The notes under the pieces were generated by a model that was not told the origin of the DNA, ran no database searches, and saw nothing but the letters and a program-made list of their open reading frames with translations. DNA of 64,000 nucleotides from Phycisphaerales bacterium (GTDB lineage Bacteria; Planctomycetota; Phycisphaerae; Phycisphaerales; UBA1924). Position numbers and translations under genes: made by a program. The stretch is taken from assembly GCA_016709445.1 (NCBI GenBank), contig JADJMV010000007.1, positions 186,001 through 250,000 of the forward strand, read 5' to 3'. Each line of letters starts with the position of its first letter. Position 1 is the stretch's first letter. Below, piece by piece: positions 11,401 through 19,659 of the stretch.

Positions 11401-12456
11401 CTGGGCCAGAGCCTGCTCGGTCCGGCGACGGGCCTCGAGCGCATCGCCGCGGGCAAGCTCGGCCTCCTGCTTCTCGTGCTCCGTCTCGGCCAGCATCCGG
11501 CCCGCTTCGGCGCGGGTGTCCTCGAGGTCACGCATGCGGCTGGTGAGGCCATCGAGCCGCTGCCGCAGGTCGTCGTACTGCTCGAACGCCAGCGCCGTGC
11601 GCCAGGCGCCGAGTTCTGAGTCCAATTCTCGAAACCGACGGGCCTTCGCCGCCTGCCCCTTGACGATCCGCAGCCGCCGCTCCGTGTTCTCCAACTGCTC
11701 CCGCGTCACGGCGAGGTTCGCCACGGCACGTTCGAGCTTCCGCTCGCTCTCGATCCGCCGCTGCTTGTAGCGGGCGATCCCCGCCGCCTCCTCGAAAATC
11801 GTCCGACGCTCCTGCGGCGAGGCCAGCAGCATCGCATCGACCTTGCCCTGCTCGATGATCGAGTAGGCATCGGCCCCCACGCCGGTGTCCAGGAACAATT
11901 CCCGGATGTCCTTGAGCCGGGCCTTGCGTCCGTTGATCAGGTACGCGCTGGTCCCGTCCCGGTACAGCCGCCGTTCGACCTCCACCATGTCGGCCGCGAT
12001 GGGGAGCGACCGCCGTCCGCGGAGCCTCGTGTCGATCACGGAGGACCCCGAGTCCCCATCCAACTCCTCATCCAACTCCGACGCCGCCACAGAGCCCGAC
12101 TCGCCCCCGAGGGCCGGCGGGAGTTCCTCTACCTCGTCCCTGGGAGTCTCCGGCTCCTGGTCGCTCCCGTGGACCTCGTTCGCGCCATCCCGCACAGGAT
12201 TCTCAAACGTCAGCGTCACGCTCGCCATGCCCGCGGGCTTCCGACCCGCCGACCCGGCGAAGATCACGTCGATCATCTCCTTGCCGCGAAGGCTCTTGCT
12301 CGAGCGCTCGCCCAGGACCCACTTGATCGCGTCCACGACATTGCTCTTGCCGCACCCGTTGGGCCCGACAATGCCCGTGATCGTGCCGTCGAACGTGAAC
12401 TCTGTCCGGTCGGCGAACGACTTGAAGCCGTTGAGCGTGAGCTTGGCGAGCCGCAT
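8431..12456 (-). CDS. smc: Chromosome segregation protein SMC
   Basis: A 1341-residue condensin ATPase. The N-terminal head has Walker A GIVGPNGCGKSN. A coiled coil, a hinge (about residues 590-750 with IIAPLADLIDADESHAGAVE) and a second coil follow. The C-terminal head has signature LSGGEKTLTAVALLLS and Walker B CFCVLDEVDAALDE. An acidic Ser/Glu-rich insertion of about 50 residues splits the N-terminal head between TFENPV and EVERRLYRDG, and a Pro-rich tail follows the C-terminal head; both make it longer than the usual 1170-1200. The ATG at 12456 has GGAGG 6-7 nt upstream. The frame is uninterrupted. Confidence 0.97.
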   Translation of the reverse strand: MRLAKLTLNGFKSFADRTEFTFDGTITGIVGPNGCGKSNVVDAIKWVLGERSSKSLRGKEMIDVIFAGSAGRKPAGMASVTLTFENPVRDGANEVHGSDQEPETPRDEVEELPPALGGESGSVAASELDEELDGDSGSSVIDTRLRGRRSLPIAADMVEVERRLYRDGTSAYLINGRKARLKDIRELFLDTGVGADAYSIIEQGKVDAMLLASPQERRTIFEEAAGIARYKQRRIESERKLERAVANLAVTREQLENTERRLRIVKGQAAKARRFRELDSELGAWRTALAFEQYDDLRQRLDGLTSRMRDLEDTRAEAGRMLAETEHEKQEAELARGDALEARRRTEQALAQAEHGAERAEQRRQMAERSIADLRRQREADATRLEELRSRAAGLEVATEDLAEQVAALAEQVTDAQRRLDAAGEQRGQILEQLAAQQSTVAERRAAVTNIDRERAGLVASIQGDDRRLEGVREQLEKLEGRREGLQSDARAQETERETLSAQTRTRQQEIARLEDELAAYERSIEESSADRRGRAEALAELEQRAVRTESRRQTLQELIEARAGLGDAVRAVLDRRARGEGFDRIIAPLADLIDADESHAGAVEAALGPTLQALVVDTVSDLPSPEEIASLPGRVTFAPISRIGALPARQVLDTISMFGQRVTPMRALVRASDAVGTLNPERVEALLDRLLGDAYLVPDLDAALLLADGPLAGRRLVTRDGAVLESDGRIIAGPTGTAESGGVLQQRGELTRLGAELHVVAAQLDVARAELARVDAHASTLNTSMAAARQAQASAQRLLAGESAKLDRLAAEHDRLAREQRTVSGEIDQTAQRIAKIEADRAQLRERADRLERLHAEEETLALEAQKVLEEVQAQRDALAERLSLARVDVSRLGEQAGAARRDLNRAQMDRDEVDRQRRDLSHQIERSAGRTEEYEAEIAEATSQAAAGREDAQRLASELESVQADLANREQLVLELGERVLAARAHAQHVERDWHSLEVARRENEVKREGLEDRTSEDLRLDLSGLYDEYRGMVTDESDGVRVVRIDVDEAAGAIDVLRAEIKKLGNVNLDSIEEEQTLAGRNEELIRQVADIDTARVQLTALIERLNHVCRERFGEAFARIQAEFGGSQGMFRRLFGGGRAEARLMPLVKTIEGPNGPERVETDEVDLLESGIEIIAKPPGKEPRSISQLSGGEKTLTAVALLLSIFRSKPSCFCVLDEVDAALDEANVGRYVDVVRQFTDSSHFIVITHNKRTMQAMDRLYGITQQERGVSTRVAVKLEKVERTPAPVPPPPLDEEADPAPEGRQPTETPPAGAKPAKPSLRKALAALREEQTADSN

Positions 12457-12658
12457 CCACAACCTCCGTGTCGTCGCGTCAGGGCCGGGTGGGGCCGCCG
12501 ATCGACGCGGGTCATCCTTGACCGGTCCTACTCGCCGCGGACTCCACACGCGGCGTCAGCCGGAGCGTATCGCGGATCCGCCCGCGGTGCACAGCGAATC
12601 CCCGGATTCTCGGCCCGGCGGGCCCCTTCGGCGCCGGCGATCGCACCCCGGGCGACCC

Positions 12659-14638
12659 CTACTTCTTCGGCTCCTTGGGCTCCAGCGGCACGACTTCCGG
12701 CCGCCGCGCCCGCTCGGCCTTCAGATACGACGCGTCGACCGCGGCGTTGTCGTCGTTCTTGGTCTGGTCCGCCGACGTCTCCGGCCGCTCGAGCACCCGC
12801 CCGGTGCGGGCGGCTTCGACCAATTCGGCCATCAGGCGGTCGGTCTCGGTGGCGAACGAGGCCCGCATCGCCCCCGCGTCGTAGATCGCGTACAGCGCGC
12901 CGACGACCTCCGAATAGCTCATCCCCAGCCCGGGGGTATCGTCCTCGGGCTCGGGGTCCTTCGCCAGCCTGATGATCAGCTGCGGCAGGCTCGAGGTCAC
13001 GGTGTCCACGAAGACCTGGCCGGTCCGGTAGTCCTCGTACCGCAGTCTGGGCGACTCCGACGCCGAATCCGCCACGATCATGAGCCGGTCACTCCAGGCC
13101 GACGCCAGCAGGGGCCGGATGATCTCCAGATCCCGCCCGAAAAGCACGATCCGCGGCGTCCCCTGCTGCGTGACGTAGACCAGAGGATCGCCGAAGGGAG
13201 CCCAATCGAGGACAAACTTGCCCGGGATGGTGACCCGTCGGATGCCCTGCAGCGTCCGGGCGGGGATCACGTGCTTGGCGATCACCCGTAACTCCTCGGG
13301 TGTCCGGGCCATCCCGCTCGATGCCGGACGCTGGGCCTCGATCGCCAGCAGACGGGAATACTCCGCCCGCTCGGCCCGCCGCGCCAGCGATTCGTATGCG
13401 GCGGTCCGGGTCGTGAGGCTGGGAGAGTCCAGCATGGCTCGGAGTCCCTCGTCGATCGTTGGCCCGCCGTCAAGCTCGCCCAAGAGGGAGATCGCGTCGT
13501 TCCGGACCGAGGCCTCGCTGTACTTGGCCATGTCGAGCAGCGGCGGTGCGGCACGGACGTCGCCCAGCAGCGTGCCCGCGCGGAGTGCCGCCATCCGGAC
13601 CCGTGTATCGCTGTTCTCATACAGCTCCCGCACGAACGGAAGTGCCGGATCCCCCAGGGCCACGAGGCACCAGGTCATGTCGTCGTTCATCTCCGGAGTG
13701 TCGATCAGCGTGGCGACATACCGACGGGAGAGCTCCTGCGGGAAGTTCTGCTCTACGGGCAGGTGCTCCACGATCTTCAGAAACTCGTTGGGGCGGTCCT
13801 CGTAGCTCTGAGGCACGTGGAGCTGGACCACCGAATCGTCTCGACCCCGGGCCGCCGGCTCTCGGTCGCTCGCCGGCTCCGGGAATCGGGAATTGACCAC
13901 GTGGGCGATCTGACGGGCCCGCGAGTGGCTCGGCACGTCGAGGTCGAGGCGGATCGCCATGGGCTCGGTCACCCTGCCCCCGGCGAGCACCCGCCCCACG
14001 GTTCGCATCGTGCCTTCAGAACTCTCGGCCGGGTCTTCGAAGGGGTTGATGAACACCTCACCCCGGGCCTGACCCACCAGACGGGTCTGGATTGCGCCGA
14101 AGACGGTCGCCGGCCCGAGCCGCAGGTCGGTCGACCACAGGCGCCCACCCTCCAGCGAAGTGGCGTTCATCGCCTGGATGTAGACGTCGAACGGGTAGTT
14201 TGCCGGGGCGCCGCGGGGCAGCACCGCCTGCACCATCACCACGGCCACGTTCTTGTCCCGGAGCAATTCCGCCGGGCTCTTGGGTCGGCGCAGGAGGGGG
14301 TCCTCCAGCGACGTGCCCTCGACATCCGAAGCCGCACCGACCCCCTTGAGTTGCATCTCCCGTTCCATCGTCGCGGCGATCCGTTCATCGAGCAGCCCAC
14401 CCCCGGTCCCGTTCAGGCCGACGACGAGGCCGAACCCGGAGACCACCATGGGCTCCCCCGCGTTCGATTGGGCCAGACTGCCGATCGTGCCGCGGAGGGC
14501 TTCCGGGATTGCCCGGGGTGTGATGGCAACCCGCTCGGTTTGGCGAGGCTTCGACGAGGAGCAGGCCGCCTGCAGGGTGAGCGCGCACGCCAGGGCAAGC
14601 AGAAGGGCGCTGGCGATCGGTCTCTTGGTCATCAGCAT
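12659..14638 (-). CDS. FlgI-like (flagellar P-ring domain) lipoprotein with HEAT-like repeats
   Basis: A 659-residue protein. A lipoprotein signal peptide ends at LQAAC (cleavage before Cys). A FlgI-type domain follows, with VSGFGLVVGLNGTGGG close to residue 70, and then alpha-helical HEAT-like repeats (about residues 320-440, e.g. VRMAALRAGTLLGDVRAAPPLLD). It lacks the normal FlgI C-terminus and no other flagellar gene is in the window. It may be an outer-membrane-associated ring or scaffold protein rather than a true P-ring. The ATG at 14638 was chosen: GGGGAG lies a few bases upstream and the signal peptide starts there. Confidence 0.65.
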   Translation of the reverse strand: MLMTKRPIASALLLALACALTLQAACSSSKPRQTERVAITPRAIPEALRGTIGSLAQSNAGEPMVVSGFGLVVGLNGTGGGLLDERIAATMEREMQLKGVGAASDVEGTSLEDPLLRRPKSPAELLRDKNVAVVMVQAVLPRGAPANYPFDVYIQAMNATSLEGGRLWSTDLRLGPATVFGAIQTRLVGQARGEVFINPFEDPAESSEGTMRTVGRVLAGGRVTEPMAIRLDLDVPSHSRARQIAHVVNSRFPEPASDREPAARGRDDSVVQLHVPQSYEDRPNEFLKIVEHLPVEQNFPQELSRRYVATLIDTPEMNDDMTWCLVALGDPALPFVRELYENSDTRVRMAALRAGTLLGDVRAAPPLLDMAKYSEASVRNDAISLLGELDGGPTIDEGLRAMLDSPSLTTRTAAYESLARRAERAEYSRLLAIEAQRPASSGMARTPEELRVIAKHVIPARTLQGIRRVTIPGKFVLDWAPFGDPLVYVTQQGTPRIVLFGRDLEIIRPLLASAWSDRLMIVADSASESPRLRYEDYRTGQVFVDTVTSSLPQLIIRLAKDPEPEDDTPGLGMSYSEVVGALYAIYDAGAMRASFATETDRLMAELVEAARTGRVLERPETSADQTKNDDNAAVDASYLKAERARRPEVVPLEPKEPKK

Positions 14639-14704
14639 CGACTCCCCAGTTGGGCTCCCGCGCGCCCTGACGGCCCGGGTTTGTTCGGGCAAATGTGTTC
14701 TAAA

Positions 14705-14721
14705 TCATTGTTCAACAATGA
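14705..14721. promoter_or_regulatory. 17-nt palindromic operator candidate
   Basis: TCATTGTTCAACAATGA is a perfect inverted repeat with a single central base. It lies 67-83 nt upstream of the FlgI-like start in an otherwise GC-rich region and is AT-rich, typical of a homodimeric repressor site. The regulator is unknown. No T run follows, so it is not a terminator. Confidence 0.5.
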
Positions 14722-14949
14722 CTTGTAGCGTTCGTCCACGTCCCTTCGCACCGGGCGGATGCCGGGCGCGACGGACCTTCGGACCCGCGGGTACTGCATG
14801 TTCGCGGGGTGCCGGGGCAAAGTGGAATCCAAGCGGAGGTTTTTTTCAAGTCCCGGGGGGCTTGCGCAAACTTGGCATTTTCGGGGGCTTGCGACACAAC
14901 CGACAAGAAACCCACGGATTACACCCCCTGATTTTGGGCCTGCACCCTC

Positions 14950-14977
14950 TTGCCACCACGACACGTAGTGGTATGCT
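14950..14977 (+). promoter_or_regulatory. Promoter candidate for dcd-nrdJ (TTGCCA-N16-TATGCT)
   Basis: TTGCCA (14950-14955) and TATGCT (14972-14977) are separated by 16 nt. The start would lie near 14984, giving a leader of about 135 nt before the dcd ATG at 15120. This is one of the better sigma-70-like matches in the window. Confidence 0.5.
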
Positions 14978-15119
14978 CGCCCTTGCGACGGAACTCCATC
15001 CGTCGTCGGTGGATCGACATCATCCGCGGCTCAGCACGCGACGTCAGGAGCGCCCCGAAGCGGACTTTCGGGGGTCTGTCGGCGGTGGCTGTACGTCCGC
15101 TTGTGGGAGACGACCTGGC

Positions 15120-15698
15120 ATGCCCGTGCTCTGCGACAGCCAGATCCGAGAGTTGATCCGGATCGAGCCCTTCGAGGCTGCCCAGAAGCGCCCGGGCCGG
15201 ATCTCCTACGGCGTCTCGAGCTACGGCTACGACGTGCGCGTCGGCACGCGCTTCAAGGTGTTCACCCCGACACCGGCACACGGGGACATCGCGATCGTGG
15301 ATCCCAAGCGGTTCAGCGACGAGATGATGGTCGAGATCGACGTCGCCGAGCGCCCCGCCGACCGCCAATACGTGATCATCCCGCCCAACAGCTTCGCGCT
15401 GTGCGAGACGGTCGAGTTCATCGAGGTGCCGCGGGATGTGCTCGCGATCTGCGTGGGCAAGAGCACCTATGCCCGCTGCGGTCTGATCGTGAATGTCACA
15501 CCGCTCGAGCCCGAGTGGCGCGGCAAGGTGACGCTGGAAATCTCCAATACCACGCCGCTCCCGGCGCGGGTGTACGCCAACGAGGGCATCGCGCAACTGG
15601 TGTTCCTGAAGGGCGAGATGGTGTGTGAGCGCAGTTACGCGGACAAGGCCGGCAAATACCAGGACCAGGAAGGGCTGACCCTTCCCAAAGTGGACTGA
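15120..15698 (+). CDS. dcd: dCTP deaminase
   Basis: Deaminates dCTP to dUTP (or dUMP in bifunctional forms) in thymidylate supply. The 192-residue trimeric dUTPase-fold protein begins MPVLCDSQIRELI. It has SSYGYDVRVG, the substrate-binding GKSTYARCGLIVNVTPLEPEWRGKVT region with catalytic Glu in PLEPEW, and the C-terminal AGKYQDQEGLTLPK. It is followed 118 nt later by nrdJ on the same strand, suggesting joint control of dNTP production. Confidence 0.95.
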   Translation: MPVLCDSQIRELIRIEPFEAAQKRPGRISYGVSSYGYDVRVGTRFKVFTPTPAHGDIAIVDPKRFSDEMMVEIDVAERPADRQYVIIPPNSFALCETVEFIEVPRDVLAICVGKSTYARCGLIVNVTPLEPEWRGKVTLEISNTTPLPARVYANEGIAQLVFLKGEMVCERSYADKAGKYQDQEGLTLPKVD

Positions 15699-15816
15699 AC
15701 GTCGGGTGGCCTTTCGGGCGACCCGGCGATCGCGGGCTATCGGTGTCGGGCGGAATCCCGATCGCGGTGCGACGGATTCAGAGTCAGGGCAATCTCGAGC
15801 CAAGGACGAGGCACGC

Positions 15817-18800
15817 ATGAAGGTTGATCGCAAGTACACCAAGGCCGGTCAGGACCCCTTCGCCACTGTCGAGTGGACGACGCGGTCCAGCAAGATCTCC
15901 AACCCCGATGGCTCGGTCGTCTTCGAGATGCCCGACGCGGAGGTGCCGGTCACCTGGAGCCAGCTCGCGACCGACATCATGGTCAGCAAGTACTTCCGCA
16001 AGGCGGGCGTGCCGCAGTTTGAGCACGCCTTCGCACTGCCGAACACCGCGCAGGCGGTCCTGAAGCGCGACTGCCACGGCAACGTGGTGACCGGACCCGA
16101 GCGTTCCGCGCGGCAGGTCATCCACCGCCTCGCCGGCTGCTGGCGGTTCTGGGGCGAGACCCACGGCTACTTCGACAGCCCCGAGGACGCCCAGGCGTTC
16201 TACGACGAACTCGTCTTCATGATGGTGCACCAGATGTGCGCGCCCAACAGCCCGCAGTGGTTCAACACCGGTCTGCACTGGGCTTACGGCATCGCCGGCC
16301 CGGCACAGGGCCACTTCATCCCCGATCCCAAGACCGGCGAGGTCTTCCTCGCCCACGACGCCTACTCCCACCCCCAGCCCCACGCCTGCTTCATCCAGTC
16401 CATCTCCGACGATCTCGTCGGCCCCGGCGGCATCATGGATCTGTGGGTCCGCGAGGCCCGCCTCTTCAAGTATGGCTCCGGCACCGGCACCAACTTCTCC
16501 CGCCTCCGCGCCGACGGCGAGCGCCTCAGCGGCGGCGGCAAGAGCTCGGGGCTCATGAGCTGGCTCCGGATCGGCGACCGCGCCGCGGCCGCGATCAAGA
16601 GCGGAGGCACCACCCGCCGCGCCGCCAAGATGGTCTGCCTCGACATGGACCACCCCGACATCGAGGAGTTCGTCAACTGGAAGGTCCGCGAAGAGGTCAA
16701 AGTCGCGGCCCTCGTCGAGGGGCTCAAGCAGCTCCGCAAGGAGGACGAGAGCATCCGCGAGACCGCCGACCGGCTCGGGCTCCGCCTCGACTACGACTTC
16801 AACGGCGAGGCCTACCTCACCGTCAGCGGGCAGAACTCCAACAACTCGGTCCGCGTCCCCGACGCCTTCTTCGACGCGGTCGATGCCGACGCCGAGTGGA
16901 AGACCACCTGGCGCACCACCGGCGAGACCGCCCGCACCTTCAAGGCCGGCAAGCTCTGGGACGAGATCTGCTACGCCGCGTGGCGGTGTGCCGACCCCGG
17001 CGTGCAGTACGACGGCACGATCAACGCCTGGCATACCTGCCCCAACGGCGGGCGGATCAATGCCAGCAACCCGTGCAGCGAGTACATGTTCCTCGACGAC
17101 ACGGCCTGCAACCTGGCCTCGCTGAACGTCATGAAGTTCTTCGACGCCGAGACCCGGATCTTCGACGTCGAAGGGTTCGAGCACGCCATCGACCTGTGGA
17201 CCACCGTCCTCGAGATCAGCGTGCTCATGGCGGCCTACCCGAGCGAGCGGATCGCCGAACTCAGCTACCGCTACCGCACGCTCGGCCTGGGCTATGCGAA
17301 CCTGGGGGCGATGGTGATGCAGGCCGGGATTCCCTACGACTCCGAGGAGTCCCGGGCCGTCTGCGCCTGTCTCACCGCGATCCTGACCGGCCGCGCCTAC
17401 CGGCAATCGGCGCTGCTCGCGGCCGAGCAGGGGCCCTTCCCCGGTTACGAGAGCGATCAGGACAACATGCTCCGGGTCATCCGGAACCACCGCCGCGCCG
17501 CCCACGGCGTTGCCCGCGATGCCAAGGAGTGGGAGGGCCTTCGGGTCCGGCCCCTGCCGATCGACCACAAGCTCTGCGAGAGCGGGAGGATCGAGGTTTC
17601 CAACGCCCCGACCCTCGCCGAACACGCGATGCGGGCGTGGGACGACGCGCTGGCCTTCGGCGAGCGGCACGGATTCCGCAACGCACAGGTCACGGTCATC
17701 GCCCCGACCGGCACCATCGGCCTGCTTATGGACTGCGACACCACCGGTGTCGAGCCGGACTTCGCCCTGGTGAAGTTCAAGAAGCTCGCCGGCGGCGGCT
17801 ACTTCAAGATCGTCAACGAGTCGGTGCGTCCCGCGCTCGAGAGTCTGGGCTACGAGCCCGAGCAGATCCGGGAAATCCTCACGCACATCTTGGGAACGAT
17901 CCACCTCGACGCACCGCTGCCCGAAAAAGTCAAGGGCGCGCAGCCCGGGCAGACCTTTGCCCAGTGGCTCCGGGGCAAGGGACTCAACGAGGAAGACCTC
18001 ACCCGAGTCACCCGTTCGCTCCGCGGCGTCTTCGAGCTTTCCTTCGCCTTTGCCCCGTGGGCCCTCGGTGACGCGGCCATGAAGCGCCTCGGCCTCGACC
18101 CGGAGAAGGCCAAGGCCGACCCCAAATTCAACACGCTGAAGAAGCTCGGGCTCCGAGACCGGCAGATCGAGCAGCTCAACGAGATCATCTGCGGCACCCA
18201 GACCGTCGAGGGCGCTCCGTACCTCAAGGACGAGCACCTCGCCGTCTTCGACTGCGCCAACAAGTGCGGACGCAAGGGCGAGCGGTTCATCGCCCCGGAG
18301 GGCCACATCCGCATGATGGCGGCCGCGCAGCCCTTCATCTCCGGCGCCATCAGCAAGACGATCAACCTGCCCAACGACGCGGACGTCGAGGAGATTCAGC
18401 GTTGCTACCGCCTGAGCTGGGAACTCGGGCTGAAGGCCAACGCGCTCTACCGCGACGGGTGCAAGCTCAGCCAGCCCCTCTCGACCAAATCCGACACGGC
18501 CGCCGAGACGGACGTGGAGGAGGGCGATGAGCTGGGGGAGTCCGAGGCCAAGGCCGAGGTCGCGACGGCTGTGGTGGGCCTGGCGCAGGCCATTGCGGGT
18601 GGTGATGCCACCCCCGCCCAGGCCACCGAGCAGGTCGCGCAGATCGTCCACCGGCCGATGCGCCGTCGCCTGCCCGAGACGCGCCGCTCGATCACGCACA
18701 AGTTCAATGTCGCCGGCCACGAGGGCTACCTCACCGTCGGCCACTACGAGGACGGCAAGCCGGGTGAGCTCTTCATCACCATGGCCAAGGAGGGCTCGAC

Positions 18801-19302
18801 CATCGGGGGCCTGATGGATTCGCTCGGCACGGCGACGAGCGTGGCGCTCCAGTACGGCGTGCCGATCGAGAGCCTCGTCAACAAGTTCACGCACCAGCGG
18901 TTCGAGCCGGCGGGCATGACGACCAACCGCGACATCCCGTTCGCCAAGAGCCTGGTCGACTACATCTTCCGGTGGATGGGCATGGAGTTCATCCCCGGCT
19001 ATCGCGAGGCCAACATGCCGCAGCGCCCCGGCCAGGCCGCGCCGGCGCCCGCCGACCGCGCGGTCCGCGAGGCGCCACGTTTCACCGCCCCCGCGACGCC
19101 GGCGGTGCGGCGCCCGGTGATGGCATCCAGCGGCGACACGCGGGCGGAGCCGTCCGGTCAGGTCTCGCAGGCCGCCACGCTCTCTATGGCGCTCGACAGC
19201 GTGAACGACGCGCCACCGTGCGACGTGTGCGGAACGATCACGGTGCGGAGTGGCACGTGCTACAAGTGTCTGAACTGCGGTAACAGCATGGGGTGCAGCT
19301 GA
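15817..19302 (+). CDS. nrdJ: Adenosylcobalamin-dependent (class II) ribonucleoside-diphosphate reductase
   Basis: A 1161-residue B12-dependent ribonucleotide reductase making dNTPs independently of oxygen. It shows the active-site Cys in PHACFIQSI, the GTGTNFSRLRADGERLSGGG loop, NPCSEYMFLDDTACNLASLN with the Cys and catalytic residues, and the VIAPTGTIGLLMDCDTTG loop. A Zn-ribbon-like C-terminus, CDVCGT...CYKCLNCGNSMGCS, carries the redox cysteines. The ATG at 15817 starts MKVDRKYT, the typical start of the large form. The 118-nt upstream gap shows no B12-box-like element, so no cobalamin riboswitch is called. Confidence 0.96.
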   Translation: MKVDRKYTKAGQDPFATVEWTTRSSKISNPDGSVVFEMPDAEVPVTWSQLATDIMVSKYFRKAGVPQFEHAFALPNTAQAVLKRDCHGNVVTGPERSARQVIHRLAGCWRFWGETHGYFDSPEDAQAFYDELVFMMVHQMCAPNSPQWFNTGLHWAYGIAGPAQGHFIPDPKTGEVFLAHDAYSHPQPHACFIQSISDDLVGPGGIMDLWVREARLFKYGSGTGTNFSRLRADGERLSGGGKSSGLMSWLRIGDRAAAAIKSGGTTRRAAKMVCLDMDHPDIEEFVNWKVREEVKVAALVEGLKQLRKEDESIRETADRLGLRLDYDFNGEAYLTVSGQNSNNSVRVPDAFFDAVDADAEWKTTWRTTGETARTFKAGKLWDEICYAAWRCADPGVQYDGTINAWHTCPNGGRINASNPCSEYMFLDDTACNLASLNVMKFFDAETRIFDVEGFEHAIDLWTTVLEISVLMAAYPSERIAELSYRYRTLGLGYANLGAMVMQAGIPYDSEESRAVCACLTAILTGRAYRQSALLAAEQGPFPGYESDQDNMLRVIRNHRRAAHGVARDAKEWEGLRVRPLPIDHKLCESGRIEVSNAPTLAEHAMRAWDDALAFGERHGFRNAQVTVIAPTGTIGLLMDCDTTGVEPDFALVKFKKLAGGGYFKIVNESVRPALESLGYEPEQIREILTHILGTIHLDAPLPEKVKGAQPGQTFAQWLRGKGLNEEDLTRVTRSLRGVFELSFAFAPWALGDAAMKRLGLDPEKAKADPKFNTLKKLGLRDRQIEQLNEIICGTQTVEGAPYLKDEHLAVFDCANKCGRKGERFIAPEGHIRMMAAAQPFISGAISKTINLPNDADVEEIQRCYRLSWELGLKANALYRDGCKLSQPLSTKSDTAAETDVEEGDELGESEAKAEVATAVVGLAQAIAGGDATPAQATEQVAQIVHRPMRRRLPETRRSITHKFNVAGHEGYLTVGHYEDGKPGELFITMAKEGSTIGGLMDSLGTATSVALQYGVPIESLVNKFTHQRFEPAGMTTNRDIPFAKSLVDYIFRWMGMEFIPGYREANMPQRPGQAAPAPADRAVREAPRFTAPATPAVRRPVMASSGDTRAEPSGQVSQAATLSMALDSVNDAPPCDVCGTITVRSGTCYKCLNCGNSMGCS

Positions 19303-19659
19303 AGCAAGGTGTCCGGTCGGAACTGACCGACGCCGGGTTTCCGGAGGGTCGGCCAGACAACGGATTGAAGCCGGAGCGGCGTACAAGGAGTGACACGCCG
19401 CTCACTCGCCCGCTCAAAGCGCGGGGCCATACGGCCGCAAGCCAGGGAGGAACCGTCCGCGAGCACGCGAACACGTCCGAAGGTCAGGATTGACCGTCCA
19501 CCACAGCTCAGCCCCACCATCCGGAATCCGTGAAGCACGCGTCTCACGCGTACTCCGGGTTCCGGGCCTCCCAGCCCCCGAGCGACCCACCGACGCTCGG
19601 GGGCCTTTTTTTTGCTCCGAGATTGCGCCCGGGGCCGCCCCGAGCCGCTGACCACCGGC
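19303..19659. other. Long 3' region of nrdJ / intergenic (357 nt)
   Basis: No credible coding sequence. It contains several short inverted repeats and the strong terminator at 19574-19613, 272 nt after the nrdJ stop. Such a long untranslated stretch could hold a small RNA or simply be a 3' UTR. I did not recognise SRP RNA, 6S RNA or tmRNA signatures in it. Confidence 0.5.
19574..19613 (+). terminator. Intrinsic terminator downstream of nrdJ
   Basis: GCCCCCGAGCG (19574-19584) and CGCTCGGGGGC (19594-19604) form a perfect 11-bp stem with a 9-nt loop, followed by CTTTTTTTT. The T run is on the plus strand, so it ends plus-strand transcription (nrdJ or an RNA between). Confidence 0.9.

Larger units (their letters stand above)
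14639..15119. other. Intergenic region between the FlgI-like gene and dcd (481 nt)
   Basis: A divergent intergenic region with no convincing ORF. It holds a 17-nt palindrome next to the FlgI-like gene and a good promoter candidate before dcd (both listed separately). In the middle (14820-14940) there are runs of T, G and C with repeated CTTGCG motifs, for which I see no specific function. Confidence 0.7.

Noticed and set aside
8530..11619. 1029-residue plus-strand frame opposite smc
   Set aside because: Shadow frame of smc; no start context, no domain.
15699..15816. Possible cobalamin riboswitch ahead of nrdJ
   Set aside because: Only 118 nt available and no B12-box-like element or pseudoknot arms could be seen.
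15784..19386. A 1200-residue open frame opposite nrdJ
   Set aside because: Mirror frame of a high-GC gene; composition (Ala/Gly/Val/Arg/Leu) and absence of any domain; nrdJ fully explains the region.
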